A stretch of DNA of 64,000 nt. It comes from Maribacter sp. HTCC2170. Lineage in GTDB: Bacteria > Bacteroidota > Bacteroidia > Flavobacteriales > Flavobacteriaceae. A program made the translations under genes and the position numbers. The DNA lies in the NCBI RefSeq assembly GCF_000153165.2, contig NC_014472.1:2352001-2416000 (forward strand), in the 5' to 3' direction. A model generated the notes under the pieces. The model ran no database searches. It was not told the origin of the DNA and saw nothing but the letters and a program-made list of their open reading frames with translations. This document shows positions 54,686 to 63,960 of this stretch, one piece after another. The stretch's first letter is position 1; the number at the start of each line of letters is the position of its first letter.

Positions 54686-55756
54686 TTAATCTATTGGATA
54701 CTTTTTATGGTAGTTTACCATTAGCGAAACCACTGCGTTATAACTCTTTATGCCTTGGGCCTGGTTATTTGCTTTTAAGAATGTATTGAATATTGATTTG
54801 AAAACCGGCTCCAATGGGTTTTCGAACGATTGCCAGAAATCGTTCATTTCTTGATAGTTCTTTTGAATTCCTGGATTCAATTTAACATATAGCTCTTTAA
54901 ATTTTTCTTGATCATACCTGCGGATATCACCAAGGCAATAGGCCAACCCATAAGTATAGGCGGAATATTGAAAGTAGATATCAGGATTTTGTATGGTAAC
55001 CAAATATCCAATAAAATTGGTTTCATTTTCGGCAGAATAACCAATTTGATGCCCTATTTCATGCCCTGCCACAACAGGAAATCTATAATTTGGCAGCCTA
55101 CCATTTACCTGTGCCTCATGGGTAAATGGGTTTAGATAACCACCATAGCCCATATAAGACAAAGCCGTACTGAAAATCGACGTTTTAATACTTGGTTGTT
55201 CATATGAAATGAACAGATACGCTTTCTCTAGATGTTCGTAACCAATCAATGTTCTATCAAAAATCTCTTGTTGTGCATATGGGATTTTGACGGCCTGAGC
55301 GGTGTCTTTGGTGATAGCAAACTGTAATTCGTTTGATTTTACGATCAGCGCTTCAGCTAATTCCAATAGTTCATCATCTGTATGTTTTTCACTTAAATTA
55401 AATTTCTGGGAAATAGGCAATCTGTAATAATTGAAACCCCAAAGCAAATGAAACGTAAAATATGCAATTGATAGGATGAAGACGATATTTTTTAGGAAGC
55501 GAAACGGATAAGTTCTTATTTCCAACCAATGTTTGTAAACATACCTAATCGCCAGTATTGACAGGATAAAGTAAAGAACATCTCCCACTGAAATAGGAAC
55601 CCAACCGTATAAAACCCTAAAGAATTTCGATACCCAAGGGTATAAACCCTCACTGTAATACATTTCAATAATATCTGGATGCTTACCCAACCATTTCACA
55701 AGAATTATTTGTGGAATTATAGCTAGAGCTACCCCATTTTTTATTTTAGATTCCAT
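54686..55756 (-). CDS. DUF3810 membrane protein
   Basis: About 356 residues from ATG 55756 (MESKIKNGVALAIIPQ). Three hydrophobic segments lie in the first 130 residues, followed by a soluble part with VVAGHEIGHQIGY, an HExxH-type zinc motif, so it is probably a membrane metalloprotease-like protein. DUF3810 has no established role. An upstream extension to 55849 would overlap the divergent pepD gene and is rejected. Confidence 0.8.
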   Translation of the reverse strand: MESKIKNGVALAIIPQIILVKWLGKHPDIIEMYYSEGLYPWVSKFFRVLYGWVPISVGDVLYFILSILAIRYVYKHWLEIRTYPFRFLKNIVFILSIAYFTFHLLWGFNYYRLPISQKFNLSEKHTDDELLELAEALIVKSNELQFAITKDTAQAVKIPYAQQEIFDRTLIGYEHLEKAYLFISYEQPSIKTSIFSTALSYMGYGGYLNPFTHEAQVNGRLPNYRFPVVAGHEIGHQIGYSAENETNFIGYLVTIQNPDIYFQYSAYTYGLAYCLGDIRRYDQEKFKELYVKLNPGIQKNYQEMNDFWQSFENPLEPVFKSIFNTFLKANNQAQGIKSYNAVVSLMVNYHKKYPID

Positions 55757-55802
55757 TGAACCAAAAATAGGAATTAATACTTCATAGTTGCAGGGCAAAG
55801 CG

Positions 55803-55810
55803 TATTTTTG
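55803..55810 (+). promoter_or_regulatory. -7 box of pepD
   Basis: TATTTTTG fits TAnnTTTG, 18 bases before the ATG at 55829. A TTG is present only at a short spacing (12 bases), so the -33 element is unclear. Confidence 0.4.
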
Positions 55811-55828
55811 ATATTCTAAATTTGAGTT

Positions 55829-57289
55829 ATGAGTCAAGAAGTGCGTCAATTACAACCTAGTGCAGTTTGGAATAAATTTGCAGATTTGAATGAAGTGCCA
55901 AGACCTTCGAAAAAAGAGGAACGAGTAATACAATTTATGCTCGATTTTGGTAATTCACTCGGATTGGAAACCTTTTCTGATGCTGTGGGAAATGTGATAA
56001 TCAGAAAACCCGCCACTGTAGGAATGGAAGACCGTAAAAAGGTAACCCTACAATCACATTTGGATATGGTGCACCAGAAGAATGCAGATACCAATTTTGA
56101 TTTTGATGTTGAGGGAATAAAAATGTTCATAGATAGTGATTGGGTAAAAGCCGCCGGAACAACACTTGGAGCGGATAATGGTTTGGGGGTTGCGACGATT
56201 ATGGCCTTATTGGAAAGTACCGATATTCCCCACCCATTTTTGGAAGCTTTGTTCACAATTGATGAAGAGACAGGGATGACCGGAGCAATGGGACTCGAAG
56301 GAGGTGTATTGCAAGGAGAAATCTTATTGAACTTAGATACGGAGGAAGATGATGAAATTGATATAGGTTGTGCCGGTGGAATCGATGTAACCGCAACACG
56401 AAAGTACCTTGAAGAAAACGTGTCTGGCGACTCTATTGGTTGTTTGATTACTGTGAACGGTTTGCATGGCGGACATAGTGGTATGGATATTCACAGAGGG
56501 CTGGGAAATGCCAATAAGATTATGAACCGTTTGTTATTTAATGCAACCGAAGTGTTTGGTGCACAATTGGCAGGGATTGATGGTGGTAGTTTGCGAAACG
56601 CCATTCCAAGAGAGAGTTTTGCGCAAATTGCTATGAAATCTGGAAGAAAAAATAATTTTGAATCTGAATTTATCCAATGGTCCAAGACAATAAAATCTGA
56701 ACTTTCGGTTAAAGAACCAGAGCTGTCAATAACTTTAGAATGGATTGATGCACCTAACAAGGTAATGCAAAAGGCAGTCCAAAAAGAATTGATGCGCGCA
56801 ATCTATACAGCACATAATGGAGTTTATGCCATGAGTGCTGCAATTCCCGATTTGGTGGAAACATCTAATAATATCGCTAGGGTAGTGGTGAAGGAAGGTT
56901 CTATAAAAATCGGATGCCTAACTCGCTCTTCTGTGAATTCGGCTAAAATTGACCTTGCTAATGCCTTAAAATGCGCATTTGAGTTGGCAGATTGTGAAGT
57001 AAGTATGGATGGGGATTATCCAGGGTGGAATCCGAATCCAGATTCCAATATTTTAAAAGTGTTGGAAAGCAAATACGAATCCCTTTTTAATGAAAAACCT
57101 AAAGTGGTGGCTTGCCATGCTGGTTTGGAGTGTGGTATTCTGGGACAGAATTATCCAGATATGGATATGATAAGTTTTGGACCCACTATTCTTGGAGCAC
57201 ATTCTCCCGATGAACGCGTTAGTATATCCTCAGTACAAAAGTTCTGGAAATATACATTAGAAATTCTGAAGGATATTCCTAAAAGTTAG
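55829..57289 (+). CDS. pepD: aminoacyl-histidine dipeptidase (PepD, M20)
   Basis: PepD (486 residues) splits Xaa-His dipeptides such as carnosine using two metal ions. Metal ligands: SHLDMVH (H and D), GADNGLGV (bridging D), DEETGMTGA (catalytic and metal E), LDTEEDDE and GAHSPDERV. The central lid domain is present. It starts at ATG 55829, 18 bases after a TATTTTTG box at 55803-55810, and is divergent from the DUF3810 gene. Cytoplasmic. Confidence 0.92.
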   Translation: MSQEVRQLQPSAVWNKFADLNEVPRPSKKEERVIQFMLDFGNSLGLETFSDAVGNVIIRKPATVGMEDRKKVTLQSHLDMVHQKNADTNFDFDVEGIKMFIDSDWVKAAGTTLGADNGLGVATIMALLESTDIPHPFLEALFTIDEETGMTGAMGLEGGVLQGEILLNLDTEEDDEIDIGCAGGIDVTATRKYLEENVSGDSIGCLITVNGLHGGHSGMDIHRGLGNANKIMNRLLFNATEVFGAQLAGIDGGSLRNAIPRESFAQIAMKSGRKNNFESEFIQWSKTIKSELSVKEPELSITLEWIDAPNKVMQKAVQKELMRAIYTAHNGVYAMSAAIPDLVETSNNIARVVVKEGSIKIGCLTRSSVNSAKIDLANALKCAFELADCEVSMDGDYPGWNPNPDSNILKVLESKYESLFNEKPKVVACHAGLECGILGQNYPDMDMISFGPTILGAHSPDERVSISSVQKFWKYTLEILKDIPKS

Positions 57290-57385
57290 ATGGTTATCTA
57301 TTGGCTTTTTAGTATGAATTAACACCTTGTTTTTAGTTAACCGCTTAAAATTCAGTAACTTTAAGTAATTGCAAAATCTATTGTT

Positions 57386-57853
57386 ATGGGTATTAAGAGT
57401 TTTCAAGGTGCACGCAAGCATCAACAAGCTGGGGAGGAAATCCCACTAAAGGTCAGTGACTATATGACCACTAAACTAATAACCTTTAAACCTGACCAAT
57501 CGGTTGAAGAGGTAATTGATTCGTTGATAAACAATAAGATATCAGGGGGACCCGTGGTCAACGACAAGAATGAATTGGTAGGTATTATTTCTGAGGGAGA
57601 CTGCATTAAACATATAAGTGATAGTAGGTATTATAATATGCCTATGGATGATGATAGAATTGAAAATAGAATGGTAAAAAATGTAGAGACTATTGATGGC
57701 AACATGAATATTTTTGATGCAGCCAATAAATTCTTGAACGAAAAACGTCGTCGTTTCCCAATTGTTGAAGCTGGTAAATTAGTTGGTCAGATATCTCAAA
57801 AAGATATTTTAAAAGCGACAATGAAATTAAAATCCCAGAATTGGAAGAAGTAA
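57386..57853 (+). CDS. two-CBS-domain protein
   Basis: A 155-residue protein with paired CBS domains (KVSDYMTTKLITFKPDQSVEEVIDSL ... GGPVVNDKNELVGIISEGDC; second unit MVKNVETIDGNMNIFDAA ... RRFPIVEAGKLVGQISQKDIL). CBS pairs bind adenine nucleotides and often report energy state. There is no catalytic domain. It is a lone gene after pepD, closed by a strong terminator. Confidence 0.88.
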   Translation: MGIKSFQGARKHQQAGEEIPLKVSDYMTTKLITFKPDQSVEEVIDSLINNKISGGPVVNDKNELVGIISEGDCIKHISDSRYYNMPMDDDRIENRMVKNVETIDGNMNIFDAANKFLNEKRRRFPIVEAGKLVGQISQKDILKATMKLKSQNWKK

Positions 57854-57878
57854 AATAACCGTTCAACGAATAAAAAAA

Positions 57879-57900
57879 AGCCTGACCAAGTGGTCAGGCT
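57879..57900. terminator. bidirectional terminator
   Basis: AGCCTGACCA pairs perfectly with TGGTCAGGCT, flanked by an A-run on the left and eight or more Ts on the right. It serves both the CBS gene (+) and the PPIase gene (-). Confidence 0.9.
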
Positions 57901-57923
57901 TTTTTTTATACTAATACTACTGT

Positions 57924-59084
57924 TTATTCAACGATACCAGTGATTTCCATATCAAAAATCAAATTTGAGTTTGGAGGAATTGGTCCGCCACCTTGCTCAC
58001 CTAAACCTAGATGTGGAGGCATAAAGGCTCGAATTTTGTCACCCACTTTCATAGTTAAGAGAGCTTCTTTAAAGCCAGGGAACAATGGTGCGTCGGGGCT
58101 ATAAGGCATAGGGGCAGGAGAGAATCCACCACTGTTTGCTTTCATTCTATTTAAATCCTCATATTTTAAATGTTTTTTAGCAACTTCCGATTTGGAAGTA
58201 TCGAACAGTTTTCCATTTTCCAAGAATCCAGCATAATCAACAAGCACTTGCTTGCCAATAATTGGTTTTTCTCCCTTACCATCAACAAGAACCAAAATTT
58301 GTAATCCAGAAGGAAATGTTTTCGCCTTCTTTTTACTTTCTGCAAGCTCTGAAATAAATTGAGGAATCATTTTATCATAAACCTTTTTCAGTTCTTCTCC
58401 CTCCTTCTTAAGCTTGGCAACACGTTCTTCTTCCTCTGCAAAATAATCGGTCATTATTTGTACCGCATCAAATTTCTTGGCCTCCTTGCCGTTTCTTATG
58501 ATTTCAACAGTGTTCATGACAACATCTACAACAGGCTTGTCTTTTTGTGGTGCTTGGGAAGTAGCCACATTTGCGATGGAGTCAAGCACATCCATTCCGG
58601 TTATTAGCTCACCAAAAATGGTATGCCTACCATCTAACCACGGAGTTGCCTTATGGGTGATGAAAAATTGACTGCCATTAGTATTGGGAGGCCCTGGATT
58701 TGCCATAGATAAAAGTCCGGCCCTATCATGTTTCAGCGAATCAACGAACTCATCTTTGAACTTGTAACCTGGACCAGTGGTACCAGTACCAGTTGGATCG
58801 CCACCTTGAATCATAAAATCTTTCATGACCCTGTGGAAAATAACTCCATCAAAATACTTTTTATCTTTAAAATTTTCACTTACAAACGGACTGTTGCCTT
58901 CTGCCAAGGAAATAAAACTGGCAACTGTCACCGGGGTTTTATCATGCTCCAACCTGACCATCATATCACCTTTGGTGGTTTGTATATTGGCAAAGATGCC
59001 ATCACCTAAATCTGCATGTTTGCTCGATTTACAGCTTGTTAGCGCCAATGCGATTGTCAATACGAATAGATAAGCTTTTTTCAT
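57924..59084 (-). CDS. cyclophilin-FKBP fusion peptidyl-prolyl isomerase lipoprotein
   Basis: A 386-residue lipoprotein (lipobox LTSC) with a cyclophilin domain (about 30-200: YFDGVIFHRVMKDFMIQGGDPTGTG, NGSQFFITHKATPWLDGRHTIFGE), a charged helical linker (about 205-255) and an FKBP domain (about 265-386: VLVDYAGFLENGKLFDTS, MPPHLGLGEQGG, LIFDMEITGI). It speeds proline isomerisation in proteins outside the cytoplasm. It lies 10 bases after the GldI gene on the same strand. Confidence 0.9.
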   Translation of the reverse strand: MKKAYLFVLTIALALTSCKSSKHADLGDGIFANIQTTKGDMMVRLEHDKTPVTVASFISLAEGNSPFVSENFKDKKYFDGVIFHRVMKDFMIQGGDPTGTGTTGPGYKFKDEFVDSLKHDRAGLLSMANPGPPNTNGSQFFITHKATPWLDGRHTIFGELITGMDVLDSIANVATSQAPQKDKPVVDVVMNTVEIIRNGKEAKKFDAVQIMTDYFAEEEERVAKLKKEGEELKKVYDKMIPQFISELAESKKKAKTFPSGLQILVLVDGKGEKPIIGKQVLVDYAGFLENGKLFDTSKSEVAKKHLKYEDLNRMKANSGGFSPAPMPYSPDAPLFPGFKEALLTMKVGDKIRAFMPPHLGLGEQGGGPIPPNSNLIFDMEITGIVE

Positions 59085-59094
59085 TTCAATAATT

Positions 59095-59643
59095 TTAATT
59101 TTGAATACTATCTTGTTGTTTTTCTATTTTAAAAAGGGTTATTGTAGATTTTACCGGAACATTTATTCCCACTTTTTCATTATCACCATGGTAGCCATAA
59201 GCCAATGATGAAGGAAAAAGAAAAGTTGCACTTTCGTTCTCTTTCAATAGTTTGATGCTATTACGTAATCCAGGAAAAAGCTCCTGTTTATCCACCTTAT
59301 ATTTTTGAACTCCAATTTCTTCCTGTGAGTAGATTGTGTCGTTGGCAAAGCTAATAATGTTATATGCAAATGTAACGAGGTCATCAGGTTGAGGGGTATA
59401 GGTTGTATTTTCATTCTTTTTCTCATAATAATACCAAGCCCCGGCTGCACTATTCTGGTATTGGTGTAAGGTGTCTTTGGCAATTATAGAATTTATCATG
59501 CTTTCCTCTAAGGCCAAGAGTTTTTTACTTCTTTCTACAGAAGCATTAAAACTGCCACTTTTTACTTTGACAGGGCGCCTTGGTTCTGGACCTCCACAAC
59601 TTGCCAAAACACAAACCAATAAAAATAAAAGGAATTGTTTCAT
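59095..59643 (-). CDS. gldI: gliding motility-associated FKBP-type isomerase GldI
   Basis: A 182-residue lipoprotein (lipobox LASC) with a single FKBP-like domain (PDDLVTFAYNIISFANDTIYS, LRNSIKLLKENESATFLFPSSLAYGYHGD). Length and lineage fit GldI, required for gliding and T9SS assembly in flavobacteria. It overlaps the upstream DHH gene by four bases (ATGA) and is followed by the fusion PPIase, so the three form one operon. Its placement by family name is from recognition, not a search. Confidence 0.82.
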   Translation of the reverse strand: MKQFLLFLLVCVLASCGGPEPRRPVKVKSGSFNASVERSKKLLALEESMINSIIAKDTLHQYQNSAAGAWYYYEKKNENTTYTPQPDDLVTFAYNIISFANDTIYSQEEIGVQKYKVDKQELFPGLRNSIKLLKENESATFLFPSSLAYGYHGDNEKVGINVPVKSTITLFKIEKQQDSIQN

Positions 59644-60656
59644 GGGTTCAGTTGTTCTTTATAGTTCTTTAAGAGCAAAGCAAAATGTGCTGTCGTATTG
59701 GCCAATGAATCATCACTTCTGCCACCTGCGGCATTGGTATGTCCGCCTCCATTAAAATGTTTTCTGGCAAATTCATTCACCGAGAAGTCTCCTTCCGAAC
59801 GGAAAGATATTTTTACGATTCCCTCTTCCTTATTTTCAATAAATATCACAGCAAATCGTATTCCGAGAAGTGTAAGTCCGTAATTAACGAAGCCTTCGGT
59901 ATCTCCTTTTTGAAAATTATTCGCATCAAGTTCATCTTGGCTTAATGTTATATAAGCTGTTTTGAATTCATCCAATATCACCATGTTCTTCAAAGCACAT
60001 CCTAGAAGGTGGAGACGATCTGGCGAATTGGTGTCATAAACAAGATTATGAATTTTTGTATTGTTGGCGCCCTTTTCTATTAAATGGGCAGCTACTTCAT
60101 GCGTTTTGCTAGTGGTGCATGTATACTTGAAAGAACCAGTATCGGTCATTATTCCCGTATAAAGACAATCTGCCATCTCCGATGTAATTAAATCGGCATC
60201 ACCGAGGTAATCTATGAAGTTATACACCATTTCACAAGTAGAACTCATACTAACATCGGAATACATGATTTTAGCATAGTCAGATGGTGCCTGGTGATGA
60301 TCTATCATAATGAATGTGGCATCGCAATCCTCAAGAACAGATTCCATTTGCCCTATACGGCCTAAATGATTAAAATCCAAGGTGAAAACAAGCGTAGCTT
60401 CTTCTATTTTTCCCTTAGACTCTGTATTATCTTTTTCAAAATTGAGAATATAATCATTGCCGGGCATCCATTTTAAAAACTTGGGATAGTCGTTAGGAGC
60501 AATAATAACCGCATCTTGCCTCATAATTTTAAGGTAATGCCACAATGCCAAAGTTGAACCAATAGCGTCACCATCTGGATTTTTGTGTGGTACGATCACA
60601 ATTTTTTGGGGCTGTGAAAGTAATTTCTTTACTGCATTTATATCCTCTAAATTCAT
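59640..60656 (-). CDS. DHH family phosphoesterase (NrnA-like)
   Basis: The 338-residue cytoplasmic enzyme has the DHH motifs [18 protein letters not shown] and [10 protein letters not shown], and a DHHA1 domain with [10 protein letters not shown]. The NrnA group degrades short RNA oligomers and 3'-phosphoadenosine 5'-phosphate. It starts at ATG 60656 with a promoter directly upstream and heads the DHH-gldI-PPIase operon. Confidence 0.9.
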   Translation of the reverse strand: MNLEDINAVKKLLSQPQKIVIVPHKNPDGDAIGSTLALWHYLKIMRQDAVIIAPNDYPKFLKWMPGNDYILNFEKDNTESKGKIEEATLVFTLDFNHLGRIGQMESVLEDCDATFIMIDHHQAPSDYAKIMYSDVSMSSTCEMVYNFIDYLGDADLITSEMADCLYTGIMTDTGSFKYTCTTSKTHEVAAHLIEKGANNTKIHNLVYDTNSPDRLHLLGCALKNMVILDEFKTAYITLSQDELDANNFQKGDTEGFVNYGLTLLGIRFAVIFIENKEEGIVKISFRSEGDFSVNEFARKHFNGGGHTNAAGGRSDDSLANTTAHFALLLKNYKEQLNP

Positions 60657-60661
60657 GCGCG

Positions 60662-60694
60662 CAAAGATAACAATATACCTCAGACTTTTTACAA
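60662..60694 (-). promoter_or_regulatory. promoter of the DHH-gldI-PPIase operon
   Basis: Minus strand: TTG (60694-60692), 22 bases, TATCTTTG (60669-60662). The spacing and -7 box both match the Bacteroidota consensus, five bases before the ATG, which means a very short leader. Confidence 0.6.
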
Positions 60695-60757
60695 GATTGA
60701 ATATTTTACAATGTCATATGTGGTTGAATATTATTTTAAGGGCACCTACTTAATGAC

Positions 60758-60787
60758 TTGTAGATTCGTGAATAAAGCGTATTTTTG
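60758..60787 (+). promoter_or_regulatory. promoter of ndk
   Basis: TTG (60758-60760), 19 bases, TATTTTTG (60780-60787), 16 bases before the ndk ATG. It lies inside the longer open frame, which excludes the earlier start at 60711. It is back-to-back with the DHH promoter. Confidence 0.65.
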
Positions 60788-60803
60788 CCCAAAATTTTTT
60801 AAA

Positions 60804-61223
60804 ATGATTACAAACAGAACTTTTACAATGATTAAGCCGGATGCGGTTGAAAATGGACATATTGGAGCCATTTTGGAGAAAATTACTTCCGCCGGTTTTA
60901 AGATCGTGGCAATGAAATATACTCAGTTGAGCAGAAGGGATGCTGAGAAGTTTTATGAAATTCATAAAGAACGTCCATTTTTTGGCGATTTGGTTCAATT
61001 TATGACAAGAGGCCCAATTGTTTCTGCTATTTTGGAGAAAGATAATGCTGTTGAGGATTTTAGGGCATTGATTGGTGCTACGAATCCTGCCGAGGCTGCT
61101 GAAGGTACAATTCGTAAATTATTTGCAAAGGATATTGGTGAGAACGCTGTACATGGTTCAGATAGCGATGAGAATGCTGCTATTGAAGGAGCTTTTCATT
61201 TTTCTGGTAGAGATATTTATTAA
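60804..61223 (+). CDS. ndk: nucleoside diphosphate kinase
   Basis: Ndk (139 residues) exchanges the terminal phosphate between nucleoside di- and triphosphates. The sequence is of normal length from [32 protein letters not shown] holds the catalytic histidine region, as in all Ndk proteins. The start is 60804; the upstream frame is promoter DNA. Single-gene unit closed by a terminator. Confidence 0.97.
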   Translation: MITNRTFTMIKPDAVENGHIGAILEKITSAGFKIVAMKYTQLSRRDAEKFYEIHKERPFFGDLVQFMTRGPIVSAILEKDNAVEDFRALIGATNPAEAAEGTIRKLFAKDIGENAVHGSDSDENAAIEGAFHFSGRDIY

Positions 61224-61242
61224 CAACGATTTATCATATACT

Positions 61243-61270
61243 AAAAAGCCACCTATTTAGGTGGCTTTTT
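61243..61270. terminator. bidirectional terminator
   Basis: AAAAAGCCACCT pairs with AGGTGGCTTTTT around a four-base loop, followed by more Ts. It ends ndk on the plus strand; on the minus strand it overlaps the start of the region after the DUF721 gene. Confidence 0.9.
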
Positions 61271-61271
61271 T

Positions 61272-61568
61272 TTATCTCAATACTATCTTTTTGACCAAAT
61301 CCTTACCAAGCTCCTCATTGAGCATATCCAAAATCTTGGATTTACCATGACTCAACTCCTCCCGGAGTACAGAAGAAGAAAGGGATATGTACAAAGTTTC
61401 ATTACGAAGTTCAATAGCTGTTGTATAGTTGTTCACGCCATTTCCCATTAGTTTTACCCAGGCTTCACGCGTATTTACCTTATCTATACCCTGTTGCAGT
61501 TTATTCTTTTGAATAAAATCGTTCAAGGCCTCACTTAACGGTAGGTTGTCATTTTTACGCTTTGCCAT
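61272..61568 (-). CDS. DUF721 (DciA-like) protein
   Basis: A 98-residue basic protein of the DUF721 type: AWVKLMGNGVNNYTTAIELRNETLYISLSSSVLREELSHGKSKILDMLNEELG. DciA of this family loads or aids the replicative helicase in many bacteria. It lies in the recF cluster, overlapping the small lipoprotein gene by one base, which supports a replication/repair link. No signal peptide. Confidence 0.8.
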   Translation of the reverse strand: MAKRKNDNLPLSEALNDFIQKNKLQQGIDKVNTREAWVKLMGNGVNNYTTAIELRNETLYISLSSSVLREELSHGKSKILDMLNEELGKDLVKKIVLR

Positions 61569-61987
61569 TATTTGGTAATATTAATAGGTTCAAATCGCTT
61601 ATAATGATATGTAATATTTTCAGAATTTATTACCGAGAATGAATTTTTGTCCAAGGACTTTAGCAGCTCGATCCATTTACTCAAATCGGTTTGGTACCGT
61701 ATTTCAAATGCTCCTTTTTGCGCAACAATTGTAAAATGCTCTGCATCATCAGTAGTGTCATAAGTGCCATCCAACTTTGGATAGACTTTTTTTCGAAATC
61801 CCGATAAATCATTTAATTCAATATAATCAATAGTTGTGTTTATATTGTATTCCTTGGTTTGGCCATTGGCCATAACAACTTTTTCAATTTCCCAATACCC
61901 ATTTAAAAGAATGAGTTTGTCCTGTGAGACCTCATTTTTACAAGCCATTATCAAAAGCAACAAAACTAAGGACACTACTTTTTTCAT
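61568..61987 (-). CDS. small lipocalin-like lipoprotein
   Basis: A 139-residue lipoprotein (signal MKKVVSLVLLLLIMAC). The mature part begins with LNGYWEIEKVVMANGQTKEYN, a lipocalin-like strand, and continues as beta-rich (HFTIVAQKGAFEIRYQTDL). Function unknown. It is between recF and the DUF721 gene with one-base gaps or overlaps on either side, so it is co-transcribed with them. Confidence 0.7.
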   Translation of the reverse strand: MKKVVSLVLLLLIMACKNEVSQDKLILLNGYWEIEKVVMANGQTKEYNINTTIDYIELNDLSGFRKKVYPKLDGTYDTTDDAEHFTIVAQKGAFEIRYQTDLSKWIELLKSLDKNSFSVINSENITYHYKRFEPINITK

Positions 61988-61988
61988 T

Positions 61989-63068
61989 TTATAACTTAAA
62001 TATTTGATAGGACTGATGTATGTTTTTTACAATTTCTTCCGTGCGTTCGGCGTGTGTATCACTTATGAATATTTGTCCAAAATTCTCATTATCTACCATA
62101 CCTACGATTTGCGCAACGCGGTTTTCATCCAACTTATCAAAGATATCATCCAATAGTAGAATAGGGGTGGCTTTGGCCTGCTTTTTTATAAAATGAAACT
62201 GGGCAAATTTAAGGGCGATCAAAAATGATTTTTGTTGCCCCTGACTTCCGAATTTTTTAATGGGATGTCCTGCTATTTGAAAACTAAGATCATCTTTATG
62301 TATGCCTACACTGGTATATTGTAACATACGGTCTTTCTCAACATTTGTAGCTAGTAGGGTAAGTAGGTCATTCTCATGTAACTTACTGTCGTAACTAAGT
62401 GTAACTTCTTCATTGCCTCCAGAAATTGCTGCATATTGCTCCTTGAAAATAGGAATGAAAGTAGCCACAAAGTCCAATCTTTTTTTGAATATTTCCGAGC
62501 CATAGTTATGCAGTTGTTCATCGTAAACTGAAAGGGTTGAGGCGTCGAAAGTTTGATTTGCAACAAAATACTTCAACAGAGAATTTCGCTGTACCAGTAC
62601 TTTGTTGTATTTGATCAATATTTGTAGATATTCTTTGTCTGACTGTGATATTACACCATCTATGAATTTTCTTCTCGTATCACTACCTTCGGTGATCAAG
62701 TCCCGATCTGCCGGTGAAATAATGACAAGTGGTAATAATCCTATGTGGTCAGATAAACGTTCATAAGGTTTGCCGTTTCTTTTTATGATTTTTTTCATGC
62801 CCCTTTTAAGGCTGCAAACAATTTTTTCTTTCCTGTCAAATTTTTCAAATTCACCATCCACAACGAAAAAATCTTCCTCGTGCTTTATGTTTTGTGTTGC
62901 CACAGGGTTAAAATATCCTTTGCCAAAAGATAAATGATAAATAGCGTCAAGAGCATTGGTTTTGCCTACGCCGTTGGGCCCTACAAAACAATTGGTTTTG
63001 CTATCGAACTCAAAGGTCTGGGAGTCGAAATTCTTATAATTGATGAGGGATAATTTCTTAAGAAACAT
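61989..63068 (-). CDS. recF: DNA replication and repair protein RecF
   Basis: RecF (359 residues) is an SMC-like ATPase that helps load RecA at gaps. Walker A is [17 protein letters not shown] near residue 30, the signature [14 protein letters not shown] lies near 285, and Walker B is [16 protein letters not shown]. It leads a three-gene minus-strand unit with the lipoprotein and DUF721 genes. It is not next to dnaA or dnaN here. Confidence 0.95.
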   Translation of the reverse strand: MFLKKLSLINYKNFDSQTFEFDSKTNCFVGPNGVGKTNALDAIYHLSFGKGYFNPVATQNIKHEEDFFVVDGEFEKFDRKEKIVCSLKRGMKKIIKRNGKPYERLSDHIGLLPLVIISPADRDLITEGSDTRRKFIDGVISQSDKEYLQILIKYNKVLVQRNSLLKYFVANQTFDASTLSVYDEQLHNYGSEIFKKRLDFVATFIPIFKEQYAAISGGNEEVTLSYDSKLHENDLLTLLATNVEKDRMLQYTSVGIHKDDLSFQIAGHPIKKFGSQGQQKSFLIALKFAQFHFIKKQAKATPILLLDDIFDKLDENRVAQIVGMVDNENFGQIFISDTHAERTEEIVKNIHQSYQIFKL

Positions 63069-63164
63069 TCTGGGAACCTCTGAATTTTAATATTATTAGA
63101 CGAGTAACTTGCAAAATATCCAAAAATAACGAATAAATACCGCTTCGGATTTCAATAAAAACTT

Positions 63165-63172
63165 TATTTTTG
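63165..63172 (+). promoter_or_regulatory. -7 box of the TPR membrane protein gene
   Basis: TATTTTTG matches TAnnTTTG 20 bases before the ATG at 63193. The -33 site is only TTC at a proper distance. Confidence 0.4.
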
Positions 63173-63192
63173 CGCGATTAATAAAAATACTG

Positions 63193-63960
63193 ATGGCAAC
63201 TTATAAAAAGCGAGGTTTTAAACCTAAAAGTAAGGCTGAAGAGCAAAAATTCAATGAACAGGATAGTACAACTGCTGAGGTATTCAGTACCTTGGACGAG
63301 AGTGCTTCGAAGACCGAAGAGTGGGTTTCTAAAAATCAAAACTATATCCTTGGGGTCATTGGTGTAATTGCCGTAGCAGTTTTAGGTTATTTGGCATATA
63401 GTCAATTTATTCAGAAGCCGAAGGATGCCGAGGCGACAAATGAGCTTTTGTACCCGCAACAATATTTTGAGCAAGCTTTGACCAACACAACGGCCAAAGA
63501 TTCACTTTATAATTTGGCATTGAACGGTGCAGAAGGAAAATATGGTTTCTTGGATATTATAGATGAATACAAAGGAACAAAGGCAGCCAATTTGGCCAAC
63601 TATTCCGCTGGAATGGCTTACTTGGATATGCAGAAGTACGAAGATGCCATTACTCATTTAGAAAGTTTTTCATCTGATGATGATATTTTAGGAGCACTTG
63701 CAAAAGGTGGCTTGGGTGATGCTTTTATGCAATTGGGGCAACCCAAGGATGCTTTGGGGTATTATGAAAGTGCTGCTTCGCATAGTGTGAATGAATTTAC
63801 TACACCTAAATTCTTATATAAATCTGGAGTTACAGCTTTGGAATTACAACAGAATGATAAAGCTTTAAAATATTTCCAAAGGATTAAGGATGAGTTTTCA
63901 TCTTCCAGTGAAGCTTCTACAATTGATGCTTTTATAGGAATGGCCAAAAGCTCAAAATAA
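63193..63960 (+). CDS. TPR protein with one membrane helix (YfgM-like)
   Basis: A 255-residue protein with a basic N-terminal tail, a single transmembrane segment (about 51-70, ILGVIGVIAVAVLGYLAY) and TPR units (ANLANYSAGMAYLDMQKYEDAITHLESF, KGGLGDAFMQLGQPKDALGYYESA). The build fits YfgM, a periplasm-facing membrane-bound chaperone partner. Its stop overlaps the ribH start by two bases (TAATG), so the two are coupled. Confidence 0.8.
   Translation: MATYKKRGFKPKSKAEEQKFNEQDSTTAEVFSTLDESASKTEEWVSKNQNYILGVIGVIAVAVLGYLAYSQFIQKPKDAEATNELLYPQQYFEQALTNTTAKDSLYNLALNGAEGKYGFLDIIDEYKGTKAANLANYSAGMAYLDMQKYEDAITHLESFSSDDDILGALAKGGLGDAFMQLGQPKDALGYYESAASHSVNEFTTPKFLYKSGVTALELQQNDKALKYFQRIKDEFSSSSEASTIDAFIGMAKSSK

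Noticed and set aside
60711-60803. N-terminal extension of Ndk
   Set aside because: The segment contains a consensus promoter, and the family begins at MITNRTF (60804).
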